Counted from the first letter of the stretch, positions 15,324-24,025 are shown. The stretch is 42,531 nucleotides of DNA from Devosia limi DSM 17137 (GCF_900128975.1 NZ_FQVC01000020.1:1-42531), one strand, 5' to 3'. Notes: a model not told the origin generated them from the sequence alone. Numbers and translations are program-made.

Positions 15324-16100
15324 ATGGTCAATCGTCGCAAGGTCGTCGTCGGCATGACGGCATTACCATTGGCGTATTGGGGTCCCACCGGCGCCTTGCC
15401 GGCTCTGGCCCAGACGGAGGGCAGCATGGACGGCGATATCGTCACCACCAGCGAAGGCGACCTGGTCATTCACCCGGTCAATCACGCCAGTCTGGTGCTG
15501 GGATGGGGCGACAAGGCGATCTATCTCGACCCGGTTGGCGGCGCCGAGCGCTATGCCGGCCTGCCCGCGCCCACCGCCATCCTCATCACCCATGGGCATG
15601 GCGATCATTTCGACATCCCCACCCTGGACGCCATTGCCGGCGGCGTGCCGATCCTGACCAGCCAGGAGGTCTTCGACAAGTTGCCCGAGGCCCTCAGGGC
15701 CAATGCCACGGCCATTGCCAATGGGAGCACGGGCGAGATTGACGGCGTCGCCGTCCGAGCCGTCGCTGCGCACAACGTCACCGCAGACCGCATGCGCTAC
15801 CACCCTGTCGGCGTCGGCAATGGTTATGTGCTGAGCTTTGGCGACAAGCAGATCTATGTCGCCGGCGATACCGAGCCGACCCCCGACATGCTGGGCCTGA
15901 CCGACATTGCGGTGGCGTTCCTGCCGATGAACCTGCCCTATACGATGACAGTCGATCAGGCGGCCGAAGCGGTCAACGCCTTCAAGCCCGCCATTGTCTA
16001 TCCTTACCACTATTCCGATAGCGATCTGGCCGCCTTTCAAGCGGCGGTCGGCGCGGGCACCGAGGTGCGCCTGCGTGACTGGTATCCCAATGGCGCCTGA
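15324..16100 (+). CDS. Exported metallo-beta-lactamase-fold hydrolase (UlaG/RomA-like)
   Basis: The 258-residue protein begins with NRRKVVVGMTALPLAYWG and a following ALAQ cleavage-like site, a probable Tat signal. The metal motif is THGHGDHFD, followed by later metal ligands in AHNVTADR, AGDTEPTPDM and the final YPYHYSDS. This order matches the UlaG-like branch of the metallo-beta-lactamase fold. The ATG at 15324 follows GGGGAGAATTGGTT. It is followed by the ribosomal protein genes after a 235-base gap. The substrate is unknown. Confidence 0.8.
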   Translation: MVNRRKVVVGMTALPLAYWGPTGALPALAQTEGSMDGDIVTTSEGDLVIHPVNHASLVLGWGDKAIYLDPVGGAERYAGLPAPTAILITHGHGDHFDIPTLDAIAGGVPILTSQEVFDKLPEALRANATAIANGSTGEIDGVAVRAVAAHNVTADRMRYHPVGVGNGYVLSFGDKQIYVAGDTEPTPDMLGLTDIAVAFLPMNLPYTMTVDQAAEAVNAFKPAIVYPYHYSDSDLAAFQAAVGAGTEVRLRDWYPNGA

Positions 16101-16130
16101 GGCCTGTTTCACTTGACTCCAGGCCCTTTT
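16101..16130 (+). terminator. Possible intrinsic terminator after the metallohydrolase gene
   Basis: GGCCTG (16101-16106) pairs with CAGGCC (16120-16125) around a 13-base loop and is followed by CTTTT. The short stem and large loop make it a weak candidate, placed directly at the stop codon. Confidence 0.4.
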
Positions 16131-16335
16131 GCCCTGATAAGCCCCCTCGGAATGCGTGCTGGATAACACCGGCGCGCTTCTTTGGTTTGAAAACCGCTGC
16201 TTGAGGCTGCCCGCCGGATGATCACCGGCAGCATGCGAAAGACCGCAGGACCGGGCGAAAGCTCATGGGCTCACTTGCGGCGCCGCAAAGCGCGACACAA
16301 CAGGGACCGGCATGTTTGACGCATCCGGTACATGA

Positions 16336-16842
16336 ATGACTTTTGCAGTGATCAAGACCGGTGGCAAGCAGTACAAGGTTGCCGCCAACGACGTTCTGAA
16401 GATTGAAAAGATCGATGCCGAAGCCGGCACCATCATCACCTTCGACCAGGTTCTGATGGTTGATGGCGAAGTTGGCGCTCCTCTCGTTGAAGGCGCGATC
16501 GTCGCTGCCGAACTCGTCGAGACGCGCAAGCAGAAGACGGTCATCATCTTCAAGAAGAACCGTCGCCACAATTACCGTCGTCGCAATGGCCACCGCCAGC
16601 TGCTGTCGACCGTTCGCATCACCGAAATCCTGACCGGCGGCGCCCAGCCGACGATCAAGGCAGCCGCCAAGGCCGAGACCACCGAGTCCGTGACCGAGAA
16701 GGCCCCCAAGGCAGCAGCCGCCAAGGCTCCGGCCAAGAAGGCAGCGCCCAAGAAGGCCGCCGAGACTGCAACCGACGCCGCTGAAAAGCCGGCGAAGAAG
16801 GCCCCGGCCAAGAAGGCCGCCCCCAAGGCCGACCAGGAATAA
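16336..16842 (+). CDS. rplU: 50S ribosomal protein L21 with long Ala/Lys-rich tail
   Basis: Residues 1 to about 100 are a standard L21, with FAVIKTGGKQYKV at the start and the basic FKKNRRHNYRRRNGH segment that binds 23S rRNA. The total length is 168 residues, against about 103 for bacterial L21. The extra 60-odd residues are a low-complexity Ala/Lys/Pro tail with repeated AKKAAPKKA-like units, resembling histone H1-type tails. The ATG is chosen by homology; no clear Shine-Dalgarno is seen. rpmA follows 14 bases later. Confidence 0.97.
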   Translation: MTFAVIKTGGKQYKVAANDVLKIEKIDAEAGTIITFDQVLMVDGEVGAPLVEGAIVAAELVETRKQKTVIIFKKNRRHNYRRRNGHRQLLSTVRITEILTGGAQPTIKAAAKAETTESVTEKAPKAAAAKAPAKKAAPKKAAETATDAAEKPAKKAPAKKAAPKADQE

Positions 16843-16856
16843 GGAGCTAGAGCACC

Positions 16857-17123
16857 ATGGCACACAAAAAAGCAGGCGGTTCATCCCGCAACGGTCGTGA
16901 TACCGCTGGCCGTCGTCTCGGCGTCAAGAAGTTTGGCGGCGAAGCCGTGATCGCTGGCAACATCATCATCCGCCAGCGCGGCACCAAGTGGCATCCCGGC
17001 ACGGGCGTCGGCCTGGGCAAGGACCACACCATTTTCGCACTCGTGGACGGCAATGTGTCGTTCCGCACCCGTGCGAATTCGCAGGTCTTCGTGTCGGTCG
17101 ACCCGGCACAGGCCGCCGAATAA
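16857..17123 (+). CDS. rpmA: 50S ribosomal protein L27
   Basis: The 88-residue protein begins MAHKKAGGSSRNGRDTAGRR, the strongly conserved L27 N-terminus that reaches the peptidyl-transferase centre. GTKWHPGTGVG and DGNVSF follow in the body. There is no N-terminal extension of the kind processed in Firmicutes. GGAGCTAGAGCACC lies before the ATG. It is co-transcribed with rplU and closed by the terminator at 17198. Confidence 0.98.
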   Translation: MAHKKAGGSSRNGRDTAGRRLGVKKFGGEAVIAGNIIIRQRGTKWHPGTGVGLGKDHTIFALVDGNVSFRTRANSQVFVSVDPAQAAE

Positions 17124-17197
17124 TCCGGCATGGTCGATAAACCCTGCCGGTGGACCCGTTCCCCGACAGGCGTTTGCGACCCGGCGCATGACAGATC

Positions 17198-17235
17198 AAG
17201 GGGGACCGGTTCGCCGGTCCCCCTTTCCTGTTTCT
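17198..17235 (+). terminator. Intrinsic terminator after rpmA
   Basis: AAGGGGGACCGG and CCGGTCCCCCTT (17198-17225) form a perfect 12-bp stem capped by TTCG, an exceptionally stable tetraloop, followed by TCCTGTTT. It separates the rplU-rpmA unit from the acetyltransferase genes. Confidence 0.85.
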
Positions 17236-17247
17236 GGAGCAACGAGA

Positions 17248-17778
17248 ATGGCCAGCCTGCGCGATGCCTTGCCGGCGACGATCAGGACGGCGCGGCTGGT
17301 CCTGGCCACGCCGACGCTTGACCACGTCCCGCAATTGGCCCGCCTGGCCAATAATCGGCGCATCTACGACGCCCTGTCGCGCCTGCCCAATCCCTATGGC
17401 GAGGCCGACGCCCGCTTCTTTGTCCACACCATTGCCCGCGGTTCCGAGGAATGGGCCTATTCCATCCTCCTCGACGGCAGCTTTATCGGCAGCATCGGCC
17501 TGCATCTTCTGCCCGATCAATTGCCAGCGCTGGGCTATTGGTTGGGTGAGCCCTTCTGGGGCCATGGCTACGCCACCGAAGCCGCAACGGCGCTGGTTGC
17601 CGCGACCCGATCGACCGGCTTGACCCCGGCCCTGTGCGCCCGCGCCTTGCTCAGCAACGCCGCCTCGCGCAATGTATTGGCCAAGGTCGGTTTTATCGAA
17701 ACCGGCGAAGCCATCGACGAGCACGGCACCCAGGCCGGCCGCCGCGTGGCGACGATGCGCATGGATTTTGAACGATGA
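17248..17778 (+). CDS. GNAT N-acetyltransferase, RimJ/RimL-like (first of three)
   Basis: The 176-residue protein has the RimJ/RimL-type GNAT pattern: IRTARLVLATPTLDHVPQLA at the start, then IGSIGLHLL, LGYWLGEPFWGHGYATEA with the acetyl-CoA pyrophosphate loop (GHGYAT), and NAASRNVLAKVGF. GNATs of this kind transfer acetyl groups to protein N-termini or small amines; the target is unknown. GGAG nine bases before ATG 17248 sets the start. It overlaps the next GNAT by four bases (ATGA), so translation is coupled. Confidence 0.9.
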   Translation: MASLRDALPATIRTARLVLATPTLDHVPQLARLANNRRIYDALSRLPNPYGEADARFFVHTIARGSEEWAYSILLDGSFIGSIGLHLLPDQLPALGYWLGEPFWGHGYATEAATALVAATRSTGLTPALCARALLSNAASRNVLAKVGFIETGEAIDEHGTQAGRRVATMRMDFER

Positions 17779-18302
17779 GCACGCCCAGAGACGCCTTGCC
17801 CGCCGTCATCGCCACCGAGCGACTGACATTGCGCGCCCCCCATCTCGGCGATCTCGATGCGCTGGTGGCGCTCGCCAATAACCGCAACATCTCGGATCCC
17901 TCCGCCAGCCTGCCCTTTCCCTACCTCAGCGAGCATGGGCGGGGTTTTATCGAGCGCGCCAGCCGCAAGCCGGAACGGCGCCCCTATGCGGTGATCGGAC
18001 CCGATGACCAGTTCATCGGCATAGTCGGCCTGCATTTCGCCGCCGATAGCCTGCCCGAGCTTGGTTATTGGCTGGGCGAACCCCATTGGCGCCGTGGCTA
18101 TGCCACCGAAGCGGTTGTCGGCCTGCTCGCCGCCGCCCGCGCCACCAGCCTCTTCCCCACCATTATGGCACGCGTGCTGGCCAGCAATCCCGCCTCGATC
18201 CAGGTGCTGGAGAAGTCCGGCTTTGAAGTGGTCGAGCACACCCACAGCGTGGTCGAGCGTCACCGCGGCAAGCCGCTCCTGATCCTGAACTGGAGCGCCT
18301 GA
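17775..18302 (+). CDS. GNAT N-acetyltransferase, RimJ/RimL-like (second of three)
   Basis: The 175-residue paralogue of the preceding gene shares its layout: IATERLTLRAPHLGDLDALV, FIGIVGLHF, LGYWLGEPHWRRGYATEA and NPASIQVLEKSGF. The acetyl-CoA loop reads RRGYAT. The start overlaps the stop of the first GNAT by four bases, and the stop shares one base with the start of the third. Both proteins have LGYWLGEP, pointing to a tandem duplication. Confidence 0.9.
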   Translation: MSTPRDALPAVIATERLTLRAPHLGDLDALVALANNRNISDPSASLPFPYLSEHGRGFIERASRKPERRPYAVIGPDDQFIGIVGLHFAADSLPELGYWLGEPHWRRGYATEAVVGLLAAARATSLFPTIMARVLASNPASIQVLEKSGFEVVEHTHSVVERHRGKPLLILNWSA

Positions 18303-18847
18303 TGGTGCCCGTGCTCAAGACGCCCCGCTTCATCCTGCGCCAGCCCACCATCGGCGACGCCGACCCGATCGCGCGCTTCCTCAACGATTTCGAGGTGGCC
18401 GGCAATCTCGCACGCGTGCCTTTTCCCTACCATCTGAGCGATGCGCGGGCCTGGCTCGCCACCCGCAAGGCAAGCCTGCCGGCTGCGGAAACCAATTTTG
18501 CCATCGACCTGCCCGGCGAAGGCTTTGCCGGGCAGGTCGGGTTCCACCAGGGACCGCATGGCGTCATCATCGGGTATTGGCTGGGGCGCCCCTTCTGGGG
18601 GCGCGGCATCATGACCGAGGCGGCGACAGCCAGCCTCGACTGGTTTTTCGACACCACCGGCGCGCGCGAAGTGATCTCGGGCGTGTTTCATTTCAACGCC
18701 GCGTCCCTGGCGGTCCAGCGCAAGCTCGGCTTCACCGAAACCGGTCGCTCCAGCCTGCTCTGCCTGGCACGGGGCATTCAGGTGGAACATATCGACACCG
18801 TTCTGGCGCGCAGCGTCTGGAAGGCAGGGCGCCTTGCTAGGGGCTGA
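18302..18847 (+). CDS. GNAT N-acetyltransferase, RimJ/RimL-like (third of three)
   Basis: The 181-residue protein again has the GNAT layout: LKTPRFILRQPTIGDADPIA, IIGYWLGRPFWGRGIMTEAA with the acetyl-CoA loop GRGIMT, and NAASLAVQRKLGF. Its tail, GIQVEHIDTVLARSVW, is repeated in degraded form just before obgE (19812-19892). The start overlaps the second GNAT stop by one base. The 3' end overlaps the convergent glycosyltransferase gene by 11 bases. Confidence 0.9.
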   Translation: MVPVLKTPRFILRQPTIGDADPIARFLNDFEVAGNLARVPFPYHLSDARAWLATRKASLPAAETNFAIDLPGEGFAGQVGFHQGPHGVIIGYWLGRPFWGRGIMTEAATASLDWFFDTTGAREVISGVFHFNAASLAVQRKLGFTETGRSSLLCLARGIQVEHIDTVLARSVWKAGRLARG

Positions 18848-19655
18848 ACGGACCGGGAGTAACATCGTCCCAACCGCACAGCGAGGCATAGACGCGCGGA
18901 TCGACAGTGTCCGAGGTCACCATAGCCTCCCGCACGGCGTGGGAGCGAGCCAGATGGCGCTGCGATTTCAGCAGGTGCAGGCCGTGCCAGGAAACCTTCA
19001 CGACGGGGCTGCACAGGGGCAGCTGCTGGCGCCATTTGGTCCGGATGTAATGGTAGGCCTGCCGGAAATCGTCGCCCAGCACGCCTTTGAACCGGTCATT
19101 GTGAACCAGGGGCAAGGACGTCACATAGCTGCTCCGCCCTGCGGCGGCGGCAATCTGCACAATGTCGGTACCGTGGAAATGAAATCCCGGCAGGCTGGTG
19201 TCGAACCGGACCGCCGAGCGCCGCACCACGATCAGCAACTCGTCCAGGCTCTGGACCGCGACCGGCTGCAGCGACACCCGGCCGACGATACTGCCGAGCG
19301 AACTGGACCAAACCGGGCCGACGGCACGACCATCCAGCGCCACGCCATGAGCGCCGAGTACCGCCCAATCCGGGTCCAGGCGCGACAGCGCCGCAATGGC
19401 GCCACGAAGTCGCGTCATCCAGCCGGCGGGCAGAAACACGTCCTGGTGGACGAGCACCAGATATTCGGCATCGCTCTGATCGAGCAGGCGATTGTAGGCG
19501 ATGGACGCAGAAGGCGCATTCCACTCCACCAGAAGTTGATGGGCACCATTTTCTATCTCAGGCGACCGACGAAGATTATTGGCAAGTATCGTTTCGTCAT
19601 TGCAAGCCGCGGCGACCGCAATGTCCCCACGGTACTCTAGGGTTTCAATCGCCAT
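18837..19655 (-). CDS. GT-A-fold glycosyltransferase (family 2/StrF-like), inserted
   Basis: The 272-residue protein has IAVAACNDETI-like AVAAACNDETILANNL, LLVEWNAPSASIAYN, YLVLVHQDVFLPAGW with an HQD motif at the sugar-nucleotide metal position, and FHFHGTDI further on. This matches the family 2-like glycosyltransferases of the StrF type that act on polysaccharides. AGGCAGGTAT before the ATG at 19655 supports the start; an extension to 19907 has no homology. It runs against all neighbours, breaks the usual GNAT-obgE adjacency, and its 5' part is more AT-rich. This points to horizontal insertion. Confidence 0.75.
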   Translation of the reverse strand: MAIETLEYRGDIAVAAACNDETILANNLRRSPEIENGAHQLLVEWNAPSASIAYNRLLDQSDAEYLVLVHQDVFLPAGWMTRLRGAIAALSRLDPDWAVLGAHGVALDGRAVGPVWSSSLGSIVGRVSLQPVAVQSLDELLIVVRRSAVRFDTSLPGFHFHGTDIVQIAAAAGRSSYVTSLPLVHNDRFKGVLGDDFRQAYHYIRTKWRQQLPLCSPVVKVSWHGLHLLKSQRHLARSHAVREAMVTSDTVDPRVYASLCGWDDVTPGPFSP

Positions 19656-19811
19656 ATACCTGCCTTCCCACAATCCACTGCAAGACTGTCTTGCCTTGGT
19701 TTGAACCGCACTTCTACTAGCTACAGAAGCCCCAAACCGGCCGCGAGTGCTTTCGTCGGCTATAGATAACATATGTGCCCGCTGGCTGTGGGGCACAATT
19801 GTCGGCCACCG

Positions 19812-19892
19812 CGCTCGATTCCTGCCGCTCTGCGCCTTGCGCAGGGCGTCGAGGTGGAGCATATCGACACTGTTCTGACGCGCGACGTCTGA
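19812..19892 (+). pseudogene. 3' remnant of a GNAT acetyltransferase gene
   Basis: In the frame ending at TGA 19890-19892 the sequence reads ALRLAQGVEVEHIDTVLTRD, matching the tail of the third GNAT (LARGIQVEHIDTVLARSV). At DNA level, 19854-19882 matches 18782-18810 at 26 of 29 bases. No start or upstream GNAT sequence remains. It lies 13 bases before obgE, where an intact GNAT gene would be expected, on the far side of the inserted glycosyltransferase. Confidence 0.75.
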
Positions 19893-19905
19893 AAGGTACG
19901 TAACC

Positions 19906-20949
19906 ATGAAATTTCTTGATCAAGCCAAAGTCTATATTCGCTCCGGCGATGGCGGCGCAGGCGCGGTCTCGTTCCTGCGCGAAAAGTTCGTCGAATTCGG
20001 CGGCCCCAATGGCGGCAATGGCGGCCGTGGCGGCGACATCGTCGTTGAATGCGTCGACGGTCTCAACACGCTGATCGACTATCGCTACCAGCAGCACTTC
20101 AAGGCCAAGATCGGCACTCATGGCATGGGCAAGGATCGCGCCGGCGCCGCCGGTGACGATGTGGTGCTGCGCGTACCCGTCGGCACCCAGATCTTTGAAG
20201 ACGACAACGAAACCCTGATCGCCGACATGACCGAGGTCGGTCAGCGCATCGTGCTGCTGTCGGGCGGCAATGGCGGCTTCGGCAATGCCCATTTCAAGAC
20301 CTCGTCCAACCAGGCGCCCCGCCATGCCAATCCGGGCATTCCGGGCGTCGAGAAGTGGGTCTGGCTGCGCCTCAAGCTGATCGCCGACGCTGGCCTTGTC
20401 GGCCTGCCCAATGCCGGCAAGTCGACCTTCCTTGCGGCCGTCTCTGCGGCCAAGCCCAAAATTGCCGCCTATCCGTTCACCACGCTGCATCCCAATCTGG
20501 GCGTGGTCTCCATCGGCGAACGCGATTTCGTGCTGGCCGACATTCCCGGTCTGATCGAAGGCGCCAGCGAAGGCGCCGGTATCGGCGACCGTTTCCTCGG
20601 CCATATCGAGCGCTGCGGCGTGCTGATCCACCTGATCGACGGCACCCAGGACGACGTCAAATACGCCTACCAGACCATCCGCAGCGAGCTTGCCGCCTAT
20701 GACGAACGTCTGGGCGAAAAGCCCGAGCTCGTCGTGCTCAACAAGGTCGATGCCATCGATCCTGATGAGCTCAAGGAAAAGCTCAAGATTCTCAAGAAGG
20801 TCTCCGGGCAGGATGTGCTGCAGGTCTCCGGCGTCACCGGCAAGGGTGTCGATCAGGTCCTCTATGGCATTATCGAAGTGCTCGACGCTACCAAGGCCGC
20901 CAAGCTTGAAGCTGCGCGCCGCAAAGCCGAACCCAACTGGGCCCCGTAA
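19906..20949 (+). CDS. obgE: Obg GTPase, ribosome assembly
   Basis: The 347-residue protein has the glycine-rich Obg fold at residues 1-157 (FGGPNGGNGGRGG), then a P-loop GTPase domain with GLPNAGKST (166-174), TT at 192-193, DIPG (212-215) and NKVD. It acts in late assembly of the 50S subunit and in growth control. The C-terminal extension found in some species is short. AAGGT precedes the ATG. The stop codon overlaps the proB start by one base. Confidence 0.98.
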   Translation: MKFLDQAKVYIRSGDGGAGAVSFLREKFVEFGGPNGGNGGRGGDIVVECVDGLNTLIDYRYQQHFKAKIGTHGMGKDRAGAAGDDVVLRVPVGTQIFEDDNETLIADMTEVGQRIVLLSGGNGGFGNAHFKTSSNQAPRHANPGIPGVEKWVWLRLKLIADAGLVGLPNAGKSTFLAAVSAAKPKIAAYPFTTLHPNLGVVSIGERDFVLADIPGLIEGASEGAGIGDRFLGHIERCGVLIHLIDGTQDDVKYAYQTIRSELAAYDERLGEKPELVVLNKVDAIDPDELKEKLKILKKVSGQDVLQVSGVTGKGVDQVLYGIIEVLDATKAAKLEAARRKAEPNWAP

Positions 20950-22103
20950 TGCATGCTGACGCGCTGGCGCCCTATCGGCGTCTGACCATCAAGATTGGCT
21001 CGGCCCTCCTGGTCGATGGCAAGACCGGCAAGCTGCGCTCGGCGTGGCTGGCCGCTCTGGCCGAAGATATCGCGGCGCTCAAATCGAGTGGCCGCGATAT
21101 CGTTATCGTCTCGTCCGGCGCCATCGCGCTGGGCCGACGCCTGCTCAAGCTTGATGCCCTCGCGCTGCCCCTCGAACAGAGCCAGGCCGCGGCCAGCGCC
21201 GGCCAGATTGCGCTCAGCCAGGCCTGGGCCGAGGCGCTGGGCCGCCATGACATCGTCACCGGCCAGATCCTGATCACCCCCAACATCACCGAAGAGCGGC
21301 GCTACTACCTCAACGCCCGCACCACCATCTCGACCCTGCTGTCGCTGGGCGCCGTGCCGATCATCAACGAGAACGACAGCGTCGCCACTGCCGAGATCCG
21401 CTATGGCGACAATGATCGCCTCTCGGCCCGCGTCGCCACCATGATCGAAGCCGATTGCCTGGTGCTGCTCTCCGATATCGACGGGCTCTATACCGCGCCG
21501 CCGGCCAAGGATCCCCTGGCCCGGCACCTGCCCGAAGTCACCGCCATCACCCCTGCCATCGAGGCCATGGCCGGGGGTGCCGCCAGCCACTTGTCGCGCG
21601 GCGGCATGACCACCAAGGTCGAGGCCGGCAAGATCGCCACCCAGGCTGGCACGGCGATGATCATTGCCAAGGGCACCGAGAACCATCCGCTCGGCGCCCT
21701 GACCCAGGGCGCGCGCCACACCCTGTTCCATCCGGCCCAAAGCCGGGCGCAGGCGCGCAAGCGCTGGATCATGGGCACGCTGGCCGTGGCCGGCACCTTG
21801 CAGGTTGATGCCGGCGCCGCCCGCGCGCTGCAGACCGGTAAATCGCTGCTGCCGATCGGCGTCACCAGGGTGCGCGGCGAATTCGGGCGCGGCGACGCCA
21901 TTGCCATTACCGGCCCCGATGATATTGAAATTGCCCGGGGCCTGGCTGGCCTCGATAGCGATGAAGCGCGCCTGGTCATGGGCAAGCGCAGTGACACCGT
22001 GGTTGAACTGCTGGGCGCCGGCAATCGCGCCGCCCTGGTTCACCGCGACAATATGGTGCTGGTTTCGAGCAAGGTCGGCGACCGGCAGGGGGAAGTATCG
22101 TGA
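20949..22103 (+). CDS. proB: Glutamate 5-kinase
   Basis: The 384-residue protein has an amino-acid-kinase domain (LTIKIGSALLV, IVIVSSGAIALG, INENDSVA, GDNDRLSARVA, GGMTTKVEAGK) and a C-terminal PUA domain. It catalyses the first step of proline synthesis and is normally feedback-inhibited by proline through the kinase domain. It overlaps obgE by one base (TAATG) and proA by four (GTGA), so the three are translationally coupled. Confidence 0.97.
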   Translation: MHADALAPYRRLTIKIGSALLVDGKTGKLRSAWLAALAEDIAALKSSGRDIVIVSSGAIALGRRLLKLDALALPLEQSQAAASAGQIALSQAWAEALGRHDIVTGQILITPNITEERRYYLNARTTISTLLSLGAVPIINENDSVATAEIRYGDNDRLSARVATMIEADCLVLLSDIDGLYTAPPAKDPLARHLPEVTAITPAIEAMAGGAASHLSRGGMTTKVEAGKIATQAGTAMIIAKGTENHPLGALTQGARHTLFHPAQSRAQARKRWIMGTLAVAGTLQVDAGAARALQTGKSLLPIGVTRVRGEFGRGDAIAITGPDDIEIARGLAGLDSDEARLVMGKRSDTVVELLGAGNRAALVHRDNMVLVSSKVGDRQGEVS

Positions 22104-23377
22104 GTGCAGTTGCGGCTACCGACATCACCGCCATCATGGTCGAGCTGGGTCGCAATGCCCGCGTCGCGGCCCGCGTCCTCGCCAAAGCCTCCCCGGAAGC
22201 CAAGCGCACCGCGCTTTTGACCGCGGCCGGCGCCATCAACGCGCACCGCAAGAAAATCCTCGCCGCCAATGCGCGCGATATCGAGGCAGCCACGGCCAAG
22301 GGCATCTCCAAGGCCTTCCTTGATCGTCTGGCGCTCGATGACCAGCGCATCGATGGCATCATCGCGGCAGTCAGGACCATTGCCGAATTGCCCGATCCCG
22401 TTGGCACCACCATTGCCGAATGGGACCGCCCGAACGGCCTGCATATCCAGCGAGTGCGCACGCCGCTCGGCGTCATCGGCGTGATCTTTGAATCGCGCCC
22501 CAATGTCACCGCCGATGCCGGCGCGCTCTGCATCAAGTCGGGCAATGCCGTGATCCTGCGCGGCGGCAGCGACAGCTTCCATTCCTCCCAGGCTATCGTC
22601 GAATGCATGCTCGATGGCCTGCACCTCGCCGGGCTGCCGGTCGAGGCGATCCAGTTGGTGCCCACCACCGATCGCGCTGCCGTCGGCGAGATGCTGCGGG
22701 GCCTTGATGGCAATATCGACGTCATCGTGCCGCGCGGCGGCAAGACCCTGGTGGCCCGCGTCCAGGACGAAGCCCGCGTGCCGGTCTTTGCCCATCTCGA
22801 AGGGCTGGTGCATGTCTATATCGACAAGTCGGCCGATCTCGACACCGCGGTGAACGTCACCCGCAACGCCAAGATGCGCCGCACCGGCATTTGCGGCGCC
22901 GCCGAAACGCTGCTGGTGCACCAGGACGTCGTCGCCACCCATCTCAAGCCGATTATCGCCGCCCTCATCGCCAAGGGCTGTGAGATCCGCGGCGACGCTG
23001 GCGTCATGGCGTTGATCCCCGAGGCCAGGCCGGCGACCGAGGAGGATTGGCGCACCGAATACGAAGACGCCATCATTTCGGTGAAAGTGGTGGACAACCT
23101 CGAGGCCGCCATCGCCCATATCGAGCACTATTCCAGCCACCACACCGAGGCGATCATCGCCGAGGATGCGGCGGCGGTCGAAAAATTCTTCAACGAGATC
23201 GACTCCGCCATTCTCATCCACAATGCCTCGACCCAGTTTGCCGATGGCGGCGAGTTCGGTTTCGGCGGCGAGATCGGCATTGCCACCGGCAAGATGCATG
23301 CGCGTGGCCCGGTGGGGGTGGAACAACTGACCAGCTTCAATTATCGCGTCCGCGGCAATGGCCAGATCAGGCCATAG
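22100..23377 (+). CDS. proA: Gamma-glutamyl phosphate reductase
   Basis: The 425-residue aldehyde-dehydrogenase-fold enzyme reduces gamma-glutamyl phosphate to glutamate semialdehyde with NADPH. The family segments VIFESRPNVTADAGALCIKS, VPRGGKTLV and the catalytic-Cys region MRRTGICGAAETLL are all present. The start is GTG at 22100, overlapping proB. The length is normal. Confidence 0.97.
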   Translation: MSAVAATDITAIMVELGRNARVAARVLAKASPEAKRTALLTAAGAINAHRKKILAANARDIEAATAKGISKAFLDRLALDDQRIDGIIAAVRTIAELPDPVGTTIAEWDRPNGLHIQRVRTPLGVIGVIFESRPNVTADAGALCIKSGNAVILRGGSDSFHSSQAIVECMLDGLHLAGLPVEAIQLVPTTDRAAVGEMLRGLDGNIDVIVPRGGKTLVARVQDEARVPVFAHLEGLVHVYIDKSADLDTAVNVTRNAKMRRTGICGAAETLLVHQDVVATHLKPIIAALIAKGCEIRGDAGVMALIPEARPATEEDWRTEYEDAIISVKVVDNLEAAIAHIEHYSSHHTEAIIAEDAAAVEKFFNEIDSAILIHNASTQFADGGEFGFGGEIGIATGKMHARGPVGVEQLTSFNYRVRGNGQIRP

Positions 23378-23383
23378 CCGCAC

Positions 23384-24025
23384 TTGACCAACCGTACCCC
23401 CCTTCGCCTTCCCGGCATTACCGAGCTGCCCCCGTCGGGGCGTGGCATGCGCATTGGCCTGTTCGGCGGCAGCTTCAATCCGGTCCATGAGGGCCATCTG
23501 CTGGTCGCCGAGCAGACCCTGCTCAAGCTCGAGCTCGATGCACTCTGGGTGCTGGTCACACCCGGCAATCCGCTCAAGGACCGCACCGAACTGGCCCCGC
23601 TCGAGGAGCGCGTGCGCGCCACGCGCGCCATGATGGACCATCCCCGCATCAAGGTGACCGGCTTCGAGGCCGCCCATGGCTTCACCTATTCCTGGCAGAC
23701 GGTGCGCTTTCTCACCCAGTCGCTGCCGGGCCGCAAATTCGTCTGGATCATGGGCGCCGACAATCTCGTCGCCTTTGATCGCTGGGAGCGTTGGCGCGAT
23801 ATCGCGGCCATGCTGCCCATGGCCATTTATGTGCGTCCCGGCTCCAATCGGCGCGCGCCGACCTCGCTGGCGGCGACGGCGCTGGCCCGTTATCGCATCG
23901 ATGAAAGCGACGCCGGACGGCTCGCCAGCCTCAAACCACCCGCCTGGGTGTATCTTCACGGCCTCACTTCGGCACTTTCTTCGTCCGCTATCCGCGCACG
24001 ACGCCGTCGTGAGCCCCTAGTTTGA
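23384..24025 (+). CDS. nadD: Nicotinate-nucleotide adenylyltransferase
   Basis: The product joins ATP and nicotinate mononucleotide in NAD synthesis. It has GLFGGSFNPVHEGHLLVAE with the nucleotidyl-transferase GxFxPxHxGH motif, IMGADNL, and the C-terminal SSSAIRARRR (ISSTxIR-like) motif. The frame opens right after the proA stop. A TTG at 23384 gives 213 residues and keeps the LRLPG leader seen in relatives; an ATG at 23447 is the alternative, and neither has a clear Shine-Dalgarno. Confidence 0.93.
   Translation: MTNRTPLRLPGITELPPSGRGMRIGLFGGSFNPVHEGHLLVAEQTLLKLELDALWVLVTPGNPLKDRTELAPLEERVRATRAMMDHPRIKVTGFEAAHGFTYSWQTVRFLTQSLPGRKFVWIMGADNLVAFDRWERWRDIAAMLPMAIYVRPGSNRRAPTSLAATALARYRIDESDAGRLASLKPPAWVYLHGLTSALSSSAIRARRRREPLV

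Noticed and set aside
16222..16884. A Gly/Leu-rich 220-codon frame opposite rplU
   Set aside because: It is the complement of the Ala/Lys tail of L21 and shows only low-complexity repeats.
22040..23959. A 639-codon open frame on the minus strand
   Set aside because: It is antisense to proA and nadD. It has no Shine-Dalgarno and no domain; the same explanation holds for the long antisense frames at 20862-22043, 30864-32564 and 38893-40287.
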